Below are positions 7,723-19,435 of a DNA stretch of 64,000 nt, piece after piece; position 1 is the first letter of the stretch; each line of letters begins with the position of its first letter. The position numbers and the translations under genes were made by a program. The stretch lies in contig NZ_LZJI01000049.1 of the NCBI RefSeq assembly GCF_001667775.1, positions 49,021 through 113,020 on the forward strand, given 5' to 3'. The DNA is from Mycobacterium sp. E1747 (GTDB lineage: Bacteria > Actinomycetota > Actinomycetes > Mycobacteriales > Mycobacteriaceae). The notes under the pieces were generated by a model. The model ran no database searches. It was not told the origin of the DNA and saw only the letters and a list, made by a program, of their open reading frames with translations.

Positions 7723-8577
7723 TTACCAGACGCGGATCCAGTCGACGAGCATGTCAGCGGGATAGGTCCCCGGCCCAGGATCGCCGCCACCGGAGCCCGC
7801 GACCGCCAGGTTGAACACCGGATAGACCGTGTAGCCGGGCCCATTGAACGGCCAATCCGGCAGGGAACTGGCCGGCACGTCGAAGTAGGGCTGCGCGCCG
7901 TCGGCATAGTCCTTCCAGAACCGGATGCCCGCCTCGTCCCACTGGGTCCGCCAGGTGTGCCAGCCGCTGTCCATCGCGATGTTGTGGGTCTTCCACTCTC
8001 CACCGTTGGCTTTGGCGTGGACGGTGGTGGCCGAGGGCCAGCTGCCGTTGCCGTACCACTCCATGACGTCGATCTCGCCCTGGTCTTCGTTGCCCAGCCA
8101 GTAGGCCGGCCAGGCGCCGGCGGTCAGGCAGTTGAGCTTGATGCGGGCCTCCCAGGTGTGGCCGACGCCGCCGCGCCACAGGCTTTGAACCTTGCCGCTG
8201 TAGTAGGTGGGCCCGTCCTTCGCCGCGCGCAGTACCAGGTTGGAGTTGCCGTCGACGAAGACGTTGCGGCGATCGTCGCGGTACTGCCCGATGTGCTCGG
8301 GCTGCTCCCAGTACGTCGGGTCTTTGATCGTCTCGCGGGCCTTGGCGACCGTCCACTTCGACGGGTCAGGCGCCGACCCGGCCGGGCCGTCGAATTCGTC
8401 GTGGAAAATGTAGGTGCCGGTTTGGCCGCTGGGCGCTTTAGGGGCGGGCGGGCGATCCGCCGGTAGGTCCCGTTCCGCGGGGCGGGCCCGAGCTTCCGGC
8501 GCAGGCAGGGCGGTTGCCAGCACGCCGATCCCGGTCGTCAACATCATGCGGCGGCGATCCATCTTGGGCATACGCAA
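7723..8577 (-). CDS. Secreted GH16 beta-glucanase
   Basis: A 284-residue exported glycoside hydrolase of family 16 (endo-beta-1,3-glucanase/laminarinase group). The catalytic signature ExDxxE is intact as GEIDVMEWYG, with both glutamates and the aspartate. Other family strands are visible: DEFDG near the start, and WPAYWLG before the active site. The N-terminus has a twin-arginine-like motif, DRRRMMLTTG, then a hydrophobic stretch, which suggests Tat export. M. tuberculosis Rv0315 is a known relative. The start could also be the methionine five codons in (8562). The gene converges on the methyltransferase at 7716 with only six bases between. Confidence 0.9.
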   Translation of the reverse strand: MRMPKMDRRRMMLTTGIGVLATALPAPEARARPAERDLPADRPPAPKAPSGQTGTYIFHDEFDGPAGSAPDPSKWTVAKARETIKDPTYWEQPEHIGQYRDDRRNVFVDGNSNLVLRAAKDGPTYYSGKVQSLWRGGVGHTWEARIKLNCLTAGAWPAYWLGNEDQGEIDVMEWYGNGSWPSATTVHAKANGGEWKTHNIAMDSGWHTWRTQWDEAGIRFWKDYADGAQPYFDVPASSLPDWPFNGPGYTVYPVFNLAVAGSGGGDPGPGTYPADMLVDWIRVW

Positions 8578-8830
8578 GGGACCATAGCAGCCGCCGGCCC
8601 CGGGGGCCGAAGCGGGAATTGTTGTCGGTGGCTGCCGCTAACGTTTCGGATCGCCGGCGGGCCTGCGCGGACGGCGGCGTGAAGCGGCCGACGGATTAGT
8701 CAAAATTCATGGCCAATTCTCAACTTTGTGGGTGGTTTGGTCTCAGGATCGTCCGGGCATTCTGGGATCACAAGCCGATAACCACAAGGCCTAGAGCTTT
8801 AGCGGGTTGCGCTGAGAGGAGTTAACGATC

Positions 8831-9037
8831 GTGGCTAATACAACGGGAGCGACGGTTATTTCCCTTCAGTCCCACCCGCGATGGACTGCCGCGCAGCGTC
8901 ACGAGCGCGAGCGTAGTGAGGCGATGCGCCGCCATCCCACTTTCCGCGCCCGTCAGCGCGCCGCGGTGTCCGGCGGCGAGGTGGTCCCGCTCGTCCGTGA
9001 CTTCAAGCTGTACCCGAGCACGAACACCTCGGCCTAA
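8831..9037 (+). CDS. Small basic protein of unknown function
   Basis: A 68-residue, arginine-rich protein from a GTG at 8831 with a good ribosome site, GAGAGGAG, ending about nine bases before. It has a helical, charged centre (QRHERERSEAMRRHPTF) and no signal peptide or membrane segment. I do not recognise it. The 250 bases upstream hold no gene and are relatively AT-rich near 8700-8730, which fits a promoter region. Good codon use and the ribosome site argue that it is real. Confidence 0.55.
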   Translation: MANTTGATVISLQSHPRWTAAQRHERERSEAMRRHPTFRARQRAAVSGGEVVPLVRDFKLYPSTNTSA

Positions 9038-9293
9038 GAATTCCCCGGCGCAAATTGCGCAAAAAGTGGCGAGCCGTCTTACTCTCCGGCCGTGCTAATC
9101 GCCCCGCAAAAACGATCCGATAACTCTGCACTCCCCACGCACAACCCATCGGTGCGCTCGAACGCGACAGGTTCGATGGTTATTCGCATTACGGCCGTAC
9201 CCTTTTGATTCGGAAGCGAAGTCGGTCGCCAGAAGCGGTGAGCAGCAATTGGTTTCCCGCCCGCGCTGAGGCACCGATGTGTCGCCCGACGGG

Positions 9294-10730
<1,437 letters not shown>

Positions 10731-10731
10731 G

Positions 10732-11808
10732 TCACCAGCCGGGGCCGGTGGCCACGCATTCGCACTCGAAGTCCGTCTGCAGGCCCGTCGGTAGACCCTC
10801 ACCGCGGAAGATCCCGGCGCCGGCGGTGGTGTTCGACAGCGCGTCCGCGGCGAGGATCATCGCCGCACCCGTCCACGTGGTGCGCTCCTCGGGCCACCGC
10901 TTGCCGTCGGCGAACACCAAACCGGTCCAGTACGAGCCATCCTCCTCACGGAGATGCTGCATCGCGCCGAACTGCCGATGGGCGGCCGACCGCTGGCCGA
11001 TGGCGTCCAGCGCCATCACCAGTTCACACGTCTCCGCGCCGGTCACCCATGGCCGGTCGGCCACGCAGCGAATGCCAAGGCCGCCCACCACGAAGTCGTC
11101 CCAGCGCTCTTGGATTCTCGCGGCCGCCTCGGGTCCGCGTAGCGCGGTACCAAGGATGGGGTAGTACCAGTCCATCGAGTAGCGATCCTTCTCGGTGAAC
11201 GCCTCTGGGTGTGCGGCTATCGCATGGCCGAGCCGGCCCACCGCCAGTTCCCACTCGGGCTGCGGATCGCCGACCAGGCGGGCGAGCGCCAGGGCGCACC
11301 GGATGCTGTGAAACACACTAGCGCAACCGGTCAGCAGCGCTTCCGGCAGCGGGCCGGCTTCGCTTCGGGCCCAACAGATCTCGCCATAGTTGACCTGCAA
11401 GTCGATGACGAAGTCGATCGCTTTGCGAACCACCGGCCACATCTGCGAGGCGAAGCGCCGGTCACCGGTGACGAGCACGTGGTGCCACACACCGGTGGCG
11501 ATGTAGGCGCAAAAATTGCTGTCGCTGTTGCCGTCTTCGACGACGCCCGCGCGGAACTGGATGGGCCACGAGCCGTCTGCCCGCTGGGTCCGGCGGCTCC
11601 AGTCGAACGCGGCGCGCGCCGCATCCAGCAGTCCGGCGGCGGTGAGCGCCATCGCGCATTCCACGTGGTCCCACGGATCGGTGTGGCCGCCCTCGGACCA
11701 GGGGATGGCTCCCGACGGTTCCTGATGAGCTGCGATGGACATCGCGGTTTGACGGCACTGCTCGGGCGAAAGGACGCCCGCGACCGAGGGTGGGTTAGAC
11801 CGACGCAA
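10732..11808 (-). CDS. Terpene-cyclase/prenyltransferase-fold protein
   Basis: A 358-residue protein with the alpha/alpha barrel of the squalene-cyclase and prenyltransferase superfamily. Repeats of the type DGSWP (RADGSWPIQF), AALTAAGLLDAA and GSYWTGL are visible, as is the aromatic and acidic rim (SDSNFCAYI). The catalytic DxDD or zinc-binding residues of true cyclases and prenyltransferases are not evident, so it may instead act on a glycan, as other alpha/alpha-barrel proteins do. It is the last gene of a three-gene operon and overlaps the methyltransferase before it by 14 bases, which indicates translational coupling. Confidence 0.7.
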   Translation of the reverse strand: MRRSNPPSVAGVLSPEQCRQTAMSIAAHQEPSGAIPWSEGGHTDPWDHVECAMALTAAGLLDAARAAFDWSRRTQRADGSWPIQFRAGVVEDGNSDSNFCAYIATGVWHHVLVTGDRRFASQMWPVVRKAIDFVIDLQVNYGEICWARSEAGPLPEALLTGCASVFHSIRCALALARLVGDPQPEWELAVGRLGHAIAAHPEAFTEKDRYSMDWYYPILGTALRGPEAAARIQERWDDFVVGGLGIRCVADRPWVTGAETCELVMALDAIGQRSAAHRQFGAMQHLREEDGSYWTGLVFADGKRWPEERTTWTGAAMILAADALSNTTAGAGIFRGEGLPTGLQTDFECECVATGPGW

Positions 11809-12553
11809 CGGAATATCCCACGGTCGCCTGGCTTTCGGCCGCCGGGTGCTTGACGAAGTACATGGCCACGCTCTTGCCGACCAGCGGATTGAGCAGCGAT
11901 TCAGCCAGCTGCGTAATCTTCGGTCGCCGCATCAGGTCCCACACCAGGAGTTTGTGGTAGGTGGACACCGCTGGGTGCTCGGTGTTCGACACTCCCACCG
12001 CGCATTTCAACCACCAGAATCCAGAGTGCAACGCGTGTGCGTGGTGGGTATGCGTCAATTCCATCCCGCCATCGAGGATCTTCGCGCGCAATTCACTGGC
12101 ACGGTAGATGCGCACGTGACCGCCCTCGTTGCTGTGGTATTCGTCGGACAGCAACCAACACACCCGTTCCGGAAGCCAACGCGGCACACTGACCGCCAAT
12201 GTGCCGCCCACCTTGAGCACCCGGATCAGTTCGACGATGGCGGCGTCGTCATGCGGTATGTGCTCCAGGATCTCGGACGCGATCACGCAGTCGAACGCCT
12301 CGTCGGCGTATGGCAATTTCAGCGCGTCACCGACCACCACCTCCGCCGAGGCCCCGGCGGGCGCCTCGCCCGTTTCCGCCATCGCGCGCAAAATGGTGTC
12401 CACCGAACGTAATTCGGTCTCGTCCCGGTCGAACGCGACCACGTCGGCTCCGCGCCGATACGCCTCGAAGGCGTGCCGGCCGGCCCCACAGCCGACGTCG
12501 ATGACCTTGGTGCCCGGCCCGATCCGCAGCCGGTCGAAATCGACCGTCAGCAT
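11795..12553 (-). CDS. Class I SAM methyltransferase (UbiE/Methyltransf_11)
   Basis: A 252-residue methyltransferase. Motif I is KVIDVGCGAGRHAFEAY with the acidic post-motif VVAFDRDE; motif IV is FDCVIASEILEHI, followed by VLKVGGTLAVSVP. This pattern is that of small-molecule and glycolipid methyltransferases. It overlaps the glycosyltransferase upstream by seven bases and the cyclase-fold gene downstream by 14 bases, so the three are one translation-coupled operon. The order glycosyltransferase-methyltransferase suggests modification of a sugar or a glycosylated lipid. Confidence 0.9.
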   Translation of the reverse strand: MLTVDFDRLRIGPGTKVIDVGCGAGRHAFEAYRRGADVVAFDRDETELRSVDTILRAMAETGEAPAGASAEVVVGDALKLPYADEAFDCVIASEILEHIPHDDAAIVELIRVLKVGGTLAVSVPRWLPERVCWLLSDEYHSNEGGHVRIYRASELRAKILDGGMELTHTHHAHALHSGFWWLKCAVGVSNTEHPAVSTYHKLLVWDLMRRPKITQLAESLLNPLVGKSVAMYFVKHPAAESQATVGYSVASV

Positions 12554-13809
12554 CGGGCTTCCCCCTCGGCCGCCGACGAAGCGGCGCTACGAGCGATCGC
12601 GCGTTCGTACACCCGAACCGTTTGAGCGGCCACGGCCTCCCAGCTGAAGACGTTGACCGCGCGGGTGCGCCCCGCCGTGCCCAGGCTCCGCCGCTTCTCC
12701 GGCGAGTCCAGCAAGTCACCGAGCGCGCGGGTGAGCGCGTCGATGTCGGCGGGCGGCACCAGGTCGGCGCAGGCGCCGTCGGTGCCCAGCACTTCGGGCA
12801 GTGCGCCCACCCGGCTGGCCACGATCGGCGTCCCGCTCGCCATGGCCTCCACCGCGGGCAGCGAAAACCCTTCGTAGAGCGACGGAATGCAGGCGACTTC
12901 GGCCGAAGCGAACAGCGCGGCGAGCTCGGCGTCTGAGAGCCCACTGGTGATGTGGACGATGTCGGAGATGCCGAGCTCGGCGATGAGTTTGTGAGTGGGA
13001 CCGTTGGGCTCCACCTTGGCGACGAGGCGCAGCTCGAGATCCCTGCTCGTGCGCAGCCGGGCCACCGCGTGCAGCAGGGTGCGCACACCCTTGAGCGGGG
13101 TATCGGCGCTGGCGATCGCGATGATCCGTCCGGCCTTGCGGGGCGACCCCGGCTTGAACAGCTCGGTGTTCACGCCCAGCGGCACGACGTGCAGCTGGGC
13201 GGGGGAAACGCCGAAGTCGCTGACGATGTCGGCGGCCGACGACGACGAGACCGTCAGCAGGTCAGGAATCTGTCGCGCCACTTGCTGCTGCATGCCCAGG
13301 AATCCATACCATCGCTGCACCAACGGTTTTCGCCACCACCGCGCGGCGGCCAGGTCCAGCACCCGGTCGCGGGTGATGGGGTGGTGCACGGTGGCCACCA
13401 CCGGCAGGCCCGCGCCGGCGATCGTGAGCAGTCCGGTGCCCAGGCTCTGGTTGTCGTGGACGACGTCGAAATCGGCTTTCCGACCGGCCAGCAACCGGGC
13501 GGCACGCATCGTGAAAGTCCGCGGCTCCGGGAACCCCGCGGTCCACGTGGTGAGCAGTTCCAACAGGTCGATCGAGTCGCGAATCTCGCTGGGCCGCGGC
13601 ACACGGAACGGGTCGGGTTCGCGATAGAGGTCCAGGCTGGGCACCTTGGTCAGCCGCACCCGCGGGTCGAGCAGGTCGGGGTAGGGCTGGCCGGAGAACA
13701 CCTCGACGTCATGACCGAGTTCCACCAGCCCGTGGCTGAGATGGCGCACGTAGACGCCCTGTCCGCCGCAGTGGGTTTTACTACGGTAGGACAGCAGGGC
13801 AATTCGCAT
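12547..13809 (-). CDS. Glycosyltransferase family 4
   Basis: A 420-residue GT-B glycosyltransferase. The N-terminal domain begins MRIALLSYRSKTHCGGQGVY with the glycine-rich acceptor loop GGQGVYVRHL. The C-terminal donor domain carries the GT4 signature E-x7-E in CIPSLYEGFSLPAVEAMASG. A nucleotide sugar is the donor; the acceptor is unknown. The ATG at 13809 follows an AAGAAGAG ribosome site and gives the standard first strand, so the longer frame to 13941 is rejected. First gene of a three-gene operon, with a promoter and possible operator at 13896-13941. Confidence 0.9.
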   Translation of the reverse strand: MRIALLSYRSKTHCGGQGVYVRHLSHGLVELGHDVEVFSGQPYPDLLDPRVRLTKVPSLDLYREPDPFRVPRPSEIRDSIDLLELLTTWTAGFPEPRTFTMRAARLLAGRKADFDVVHDNQSLGTGLLTIAGAGLPVVATVHHPITRDRVLDLAAARWWRKPLVQRWYGFLGMQQQVARQIPDLLTVSSSSAADIVSDFGVSPAQLHVVPLGVNTELFKPGSPRKAGRIIAIASADTPLKGVRTLLHAVARLRTSRDLELRLVAKVEPNGPTHKLIAELGISDIVHITSGLSDAELAALFASAEVACIPSLYEGFSLPAVEAMASGTPIVASRVGALPEVLGTDGACADLVPPADIDALTRALGDLLDSPEKRRSLGTAGRTRAVNVFSWEAVAAQTVRVYERAIARSAASSAAEGEARC

Positions 13810-13895
13810 ACTCAACTCTTCTTTGCTGGTGACTGACCGCGGAATAGCGCCGAACCCATCGCGGTCAACGGACTCCCGAACTCCGTGACAGCAAA

Positions 13896-13911
13896 CTGGA
13901 CATGTGTCCAG
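13896..13911. promoter_or_regulatory. Inverted repeat CTGGACA-TG-TGTCCAG (possible repressor site)
   Basis: Seven-base perfect arms around a two-base centre. It directly adjoins the -10 hexamer TATAGT (13917-13912, minus strand) of the glycosyltransferase operon and covers the expected start of transcription. The shape, arms with TGTCCA, is common for TetR-family operators in actinobacteria. No regulator gene is next to it here. Confidence 0.5.
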
Positions 13912-13941
13912 ACTATAGTTCGGTCGGCTAACCGAGCGCAA
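13912..13941 (-). promoter_or_regulatory. Promoter of the glycosyltransferase operon
   Basis: Minus strand: -35 TTGCGC at 13941-13936, an 18-base spacer, then -10 TATAGT at 13917-13912. The predicted start is near 13905, leaving about 95 bases of leader before the ATG at 13809. Confidence 0.5.
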
Positions 13942-14063
13942 TGAGCTCGAACATCACCGGCTCCCGCAGAAACGGTCCCACAAGAATCCGGCACCCCAAG
14001 GATCATGCCACCCGGGCACGGGAGCGGGGTTGAACCGTTCGGCCCGCCCGCGCGTATCACTAG

Positions 14064-14080
14064 GTATATTGAACTATACT
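14064..14080 (+). promoter_or_regulatory. GTATA-TTGAAC-TATAC repeat with -10 TATACT, upstream of GMC gene
   Basis: TATACT at 14075-14080 is a near-consensus -10 box, 22 bases before the GTG at 14103, and a GGAGG/AGGGG ribosome site lies between. GTATA (14064-14068) and TATAC (14075-14079) are inverted arms, so a dimeric regulator could bind over the -10. No good -35 is visible. Confidence 0.45.
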
Positions 14081-14102
14081 CAGCCGGAGGTGAGGGGAAG
14101 TC

Positions 14103-15656
14103 GTGGGTGCTGTATTGGAACCGCGTTACGACGTCATCGTGTGTGGCGCCGGGTCGTCGGGATCGGTGATCGCCGCCCGGCTGGCGGAGAACCCGGATGT
14201 AAATGTGCTGCTGCTGGAAGCGGGCGGCTCCGACGACCTGCCTGCCGTTACCGAGGCGAGCGAGTGGCCGTCCAATCTGGGAAGTGACCGCGACTGGGGT
14301 TTCGCGGCCGAACCCGACCCGCGGCTGCACGGGCGCTCCATCCCGTTCTCGATGGGCAAGGTGCTCGGCGGCGGGTCGAGCATAAATTTGATGGTTTGGT
14401 CGCGAGGACACCGCGGCGACTGGGACCACTTCGCCGCCGAGTCCGGCGAGCCGGCCTGGGCGTACGGGCAGGTGTTGCAGCTGTATCGGCGGCTTGAGGA
14501 CTGGCAGGGCACCGGCGAGCCGGATCATCGGGGCAGGGGCGGGCCGGTGTTCGTCGAGCCGGCATCAGAGATGCATCCACTCGCGCCGGCGGTACTCGAC
14601 GCGGCGCGGGCTCATGGCATCCCCACCTATCAGAGTCCGAACGGCCGTTTGATGGAAAACGCGCGCGGCGCCGCCATCGCTGACCTGCGCAGCCGCAACG
14701 GCAAGCGCGAGTCCGTGTTCCGCACCTACGCCGGCCCGCGGATGGGGCAGCCGAACCTGACGGTGGTGCCGCATGCCCTGGTCACCCGCGTGATCCTCCA
14801 GGGTGACCGGGCGGCGGGCGTCGAAGTCCTCCATGCGGGCGCAATCCGTCAAGTCGCCGCCGAGGCGGAGGTGGTGTTGTCACTCGGCGCGATACACACC
14901 CCCAAGGTGCTGATGCAGTCGGGCGTAGGAGACGGCGACGAATTGCGGCGAGCCGGAATCCCGGTCCGCCTGCACTTGCCCGGGGTCGGACGCAATTTCC
15001 AGGATCATTTCGGGTTCGACTGCGTGTGGGAGTTTCCCGACCGGGTTCAGGTCAGCACCCAGGTCGGGGCGACCATGTTCTGGGACTCCGGAGCGGCCAA
15101 CGTTGAAGGCCCCGACCTCTTCGCCTGCTTGGGCCCCTTTCCGAAGGCAACGCCGGAGAACGCCGCGAGATACGGCCTGCCGGCCAACAGTTGGATCCTC
15201 TTCGGTTCCCCGACGCATCCCACCAGCCGCGGTCGGCTGCGGTTGTCGGGCCCGAACCCGGCCGACCCGATCCGCATCGAAGCCAACGCGCTCTCGAACG
15301 CCGACGACCTCAAAAACGCGATCGCCTGTGTCGAAACCCTGCGCGAGATCGGCAATTCGGCCGAACTGCGGCCCTTCGTTGCCCGCGAAGTGATGCCGGG
15401 CGACCTCTCGGGCACCGAACTCGAAGACTATCTGCGCTATGCCGTAACCACGTATTGGCACGAGTCTGGGACGGCGAAGATGGGGCGCGACCCTATGTCG
15501 GTGGTCGACGGACGCCTCAAGGTATACGGCACCGAGAACCTGCGCGTCGCCGACGCATCAGTCATGCCGCGGATCACGAGTGGCAACACCATGGCTCCGT
15601 GTGTCGTGATCGGAGAGCGCGCCGCCCAGTTCATTAAGGGTGAACACCGGTTCTGA
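14103..15656 (+). CDS. GMC-family FAD oxidoreductase
   Basis: A 517-residue glucose-methanol-choline oxidoreductase. The FAD loop is CGAGSSGSV near residue 17, the GMC signature 1 region is MGKVLGGGSSINLMVWSRG, and the catalytic histidine lies in YWHESGTAKMG near residue 460, followed by the closing SGNTMAPCVVIGERAA. The family oxidises alcohols, for example choline or polyethylene glycol; the substrate is not known. The GTG start follows a GGAGG-type ribosome site. It is divergent from the glycosyltransferase operon across a 293-base region with promoters on both sides. Confidence 0.92.
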   Translation: MGAVLEPRYDVIVCGAGSSGSVIAARLAENPDVNVLLLEAGGSDDLPAVTEASEWPSNLGSDRDWGFAAEPDPRLHGRSIPFSMGKVLGGGSSINLMVWSRGHRGDWDHFAAESGEPAWAYGQVLQLYRRLEDWQGTGEPDHRGRGGPVFVEPASEMHPLAPAVLDAARAHGIPTYQSPNGRLMENARGAAIADLRSRNGKRESVFRTYAGPRMGQPNLTVVPHALVTRVILQGDRAAGVEVLHAGAIRQVAAEAEVVLSLGAIHTPKVLMQSGVGDGDELRRAGIPVRLHLPGVGRNFQDHFGFDCVWEFPDRVQVSTQVGATMFWDSGAANVEGPDLFACLGPFPKATPENAARYGLPANSWILFGSPTHPTSRGRLRLSGPNPADPIRIEANALSNADDLKNAIACVETLREIGNSAELRPFVAREVMPGDLSGTELEDYLRYAVTTYWHESGTAKMGRDPMSVVDGRLKVYGTENLRVADASVMPRITSGNTMAPCVVIGERAAQFIKGEHRF

Positions 15657-15677
15657 GCTGTTTGTTACCATCGCGCG

Positions 15678-16484
15678 GTGCAGGGTTGGGCTGCATCAGG
15701 GGCATGCCGCGGGCGGCGATCGGCGTCGCGACGCGACGTCCTGAAACTCGCCGTCGCACCGGCTTTCCTCAGCTTTGTGACTTCAGCCGCCAACTCCGCC
15801 GCGCCGACGGCGTCCGCCGCCGACATACGGCTGATCGATTTCGCCGAGCGCAGGATTTCGCCGGACGAGATCAAATCGGCGGGTTATGCCGGGGTGGTGA
15901 ATTACGTCTCCGAGTCGCGGCCGGGCGCGAATTTCGAGGCGAAGCCGATCACCCGCGAGTACGCGGACGCGCTGCGCGCGGCGGGTCTGCAGATCGTCAG
16001 CAATTTCCAGTACGGCAAACCCGGGTGGCCGGATCCATCGGACTACACCCGTGGCTATGACGGCGGGGTGGCGGATGCCCGGACCGCGCAACGGTTGCAC
16101 GCCGCGGCCGGGGGTCCGGGCTCGGCCCCGATCTTCTTCAGCGTCGACGACGACATCGACGAGAACACCTGGAACAGCATTGCCGTGCAATGGTTTCGGG
16201 GCATCAACTCGGCACTGGGCTTAGGCCGCACGGGCATCTACGGGCATGCCAACGCGTGCGGCTGGGCGATCCGAGACGGCGTCGTGGGGAGCTCGACCAC
16301 GCCCGGGCACCGGTGGGTGTGGCAGACGAGGTCGTGGTCGCACGGCGCGCGCGAACCCGCGGCGGTGCTCTACCAGTCCGTGGTCAACAGCCCCTCCAAC
16401 CCCAGCCCGCTCCTTGGCGGGATCAACGTGGACATCGACGAGGTGTTGGCCGCCGACTACGGCCAGTGGAGCCTGGATCGGTGA
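15678..16484 (+). CDS. Tat-exported DUF1906 (Rv2525c-like) glycoside-hydrolase-fold protein
   Basis: A 268-residue secreted protein with the DUF1906 barrel. The twin-arginine motif SRRDVLKLAVAP lies near residue 18, followed by a hydrophobic stretch and an AAA-type cleavage site. The barrel shows LIDFAERRIS, IVSNFQYG and an acidic strand PIFFSVDDDIDE; the C-terminus holds GGINVDIDEV. M. tuberculosis Rv2525c is the studied relative, a Tat substrate linked to the cell wall. The fold resembles GH25-type muramidases, but activity is not proven. The start is a GTG just 21 bases after the GMC stop. Confidence 0.85.
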   Translation: MQGWAASGACRGRRSASRRDVLKLAVAPAFLSFVTSAANSAAPTASAADIRLIDFAERRISPDEIKSAGYAGVVNYVSESRPGANFEAKPITREYADALRAAGLQIVSNFQYGKPGWPDPSDYTRGYDGGVADARTAQRLHAAAGGPGSAPIFFSVDDDIDENTWNSIAVQWFRGINSALGLGRTGIYGHANACGWAIRDGVVGSSTTPGHRWVWQTRSWSHGAREPAAVLYQSVVNSPSNPSPLLGGINVDIDEVLAADYGQWSLDR

Positions 16485-16589
16485 GCCGTGCGGGCGGCTG
16501 ATGGCTGATCGCGGCGTGCCCACCGTGCAGTTTCTTCGTGGCGACGGCCGAATCGCCATGGCGCACAGGCCCACCGCCCTGACGCACGG

Positions 16590-16618
16590 CGCCCCGCGAG
16601 CCGATGACCCGCGGGGCG
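16590..16618. terminator. Nine-base perfect hairpin between DUF1906 and katG
   Basis: CGCCCCGCG (16590-16598) pairs with CGCGGGGCG (16610-16618) around an 11-base loop. It lies between convergent genes, 19 bases from the katG stop, and has no T-run. Confidence 0.65.
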
Positions 16619-16636
16619 ACGCGTGCTCTGCCGGTC

Positions 16637-18889
<2,253 letters not shown>

Positions 18890-18911
18890 TTAGGGGGTGA
18901 TGGGCTGCGAT

Positions 18912-19352
18912 CTAGGGACTTGCAGTCGAACAGTCGGGGCAGACGCCCCAGTAGATGACCTCGGCCTCGTCCAGGACGAAGCCATCCAGAACGTCGTTGT
19001 CGTCGGACGGGGTGAGACAGGGCGCCTCGCCGACGGCGCAGTCGATGTCGGCGATTACGCCGCAGACGCGGCACACCACGTGGTGGTGGTTGTCGCCGAC
19101 GCGCGACTCGTAGCGGGCCACCGACCCGGAGGGCTGGATCTTGCGCACCAGCCCGACCGTGCTCAGCGCGTTCAGGACGTCGTACACCGCCTGGCGGGAC
19201 ACGTCGGGCAGGCCCACGCGGACGGCCGAGAAGATCGTCTCGGTGTCGGAATGCGGGTGGGCGTCGACAGCCTCGAGTACCGCGATCCTCGGTCGGGTCA
19301 CCCGGAGATCGGCCATGCGCAGTCGTTCCGCGTAATCGGCCGTCGATGACAC
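18912..19352 (-). CDS. furA: Ferric-uptake-type regulator FurA
   Basis: A 146-residue Fur-family repressor that controls itself and katG. The winged helix includes RVTRPRIAVLEAV and DVSRQAVYDVLNAL; metal ligands are in VGDNHHHVVCRVCG and the C-terminal CPDC. The start is placed at the GTG at 19352, giving VSSTADYAERLR, which aligns with the M. tuberculosis protein; the ATG at 19370 lies inside the promoter and cannot be the start. The -10 box ends six bases before this GTG, so the message is leaderless, as described for mycobacterial furA. Confidence 0.96.
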   Translation of the reverse strand: MSSTADYAERLRMADLRVTRPRIAVLEAVDAHPHSDTETIFSAVRVGLPDVSRQAVYDVLNALSTVGLVRKIQPSGSVARYESRVGDNHHHVVCRVCGVIADIDCAVGEAPCLTPSDDNDVLDGFVLDEAEVIYWGVCPDCSTASP

Positions 19353-19358
19353 CGCACC

Positions 19359-19388
19359 AATATGACGCACTTATTTGGAACGAGTCAA
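19359..19388 (-). promoter_or_regulatory. furA promoter and AT-rich FurA site
   Basis: Minus strand: -35 TTGACT at 19388-19383, an 18-base AT-rich spacer, -10 CATATT at 19364-19359, then six bases to the GTG. The -35, the -10 and the run TTGACTCgTTCCA are nearly those of the known mycobacterial furA promoter, where FurA binds the AT-rich stretch and represses furA-katG. Confidence 0.85.
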
Positions 19389-19435
19389 GACTTTACTGTG
19401 AAGTGGCACACAATCGGCTAGGCGAATGGGCTGCG

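Noticed and set aside
9050..9062. Palindrome GCGCAAATTGCGC after the small basic gene as a terminator
   Set aside because: Only one base separates the arms, so it cannot form a normal hairpin loop; it may be chance.
9079..9189. A 36-residue minus-strand frame downstream of the cutinase gene
   Set aside because: An AAAGGG element lies about ten bases before the ATG, but there is no signal, fold or clear promoter. Not enough for a gene call.
19353..19370. ATG at 19370 as the furA start
   Set aside because: It would place the -10 box inside the coding region and adds residues absent in known FurA proteins.
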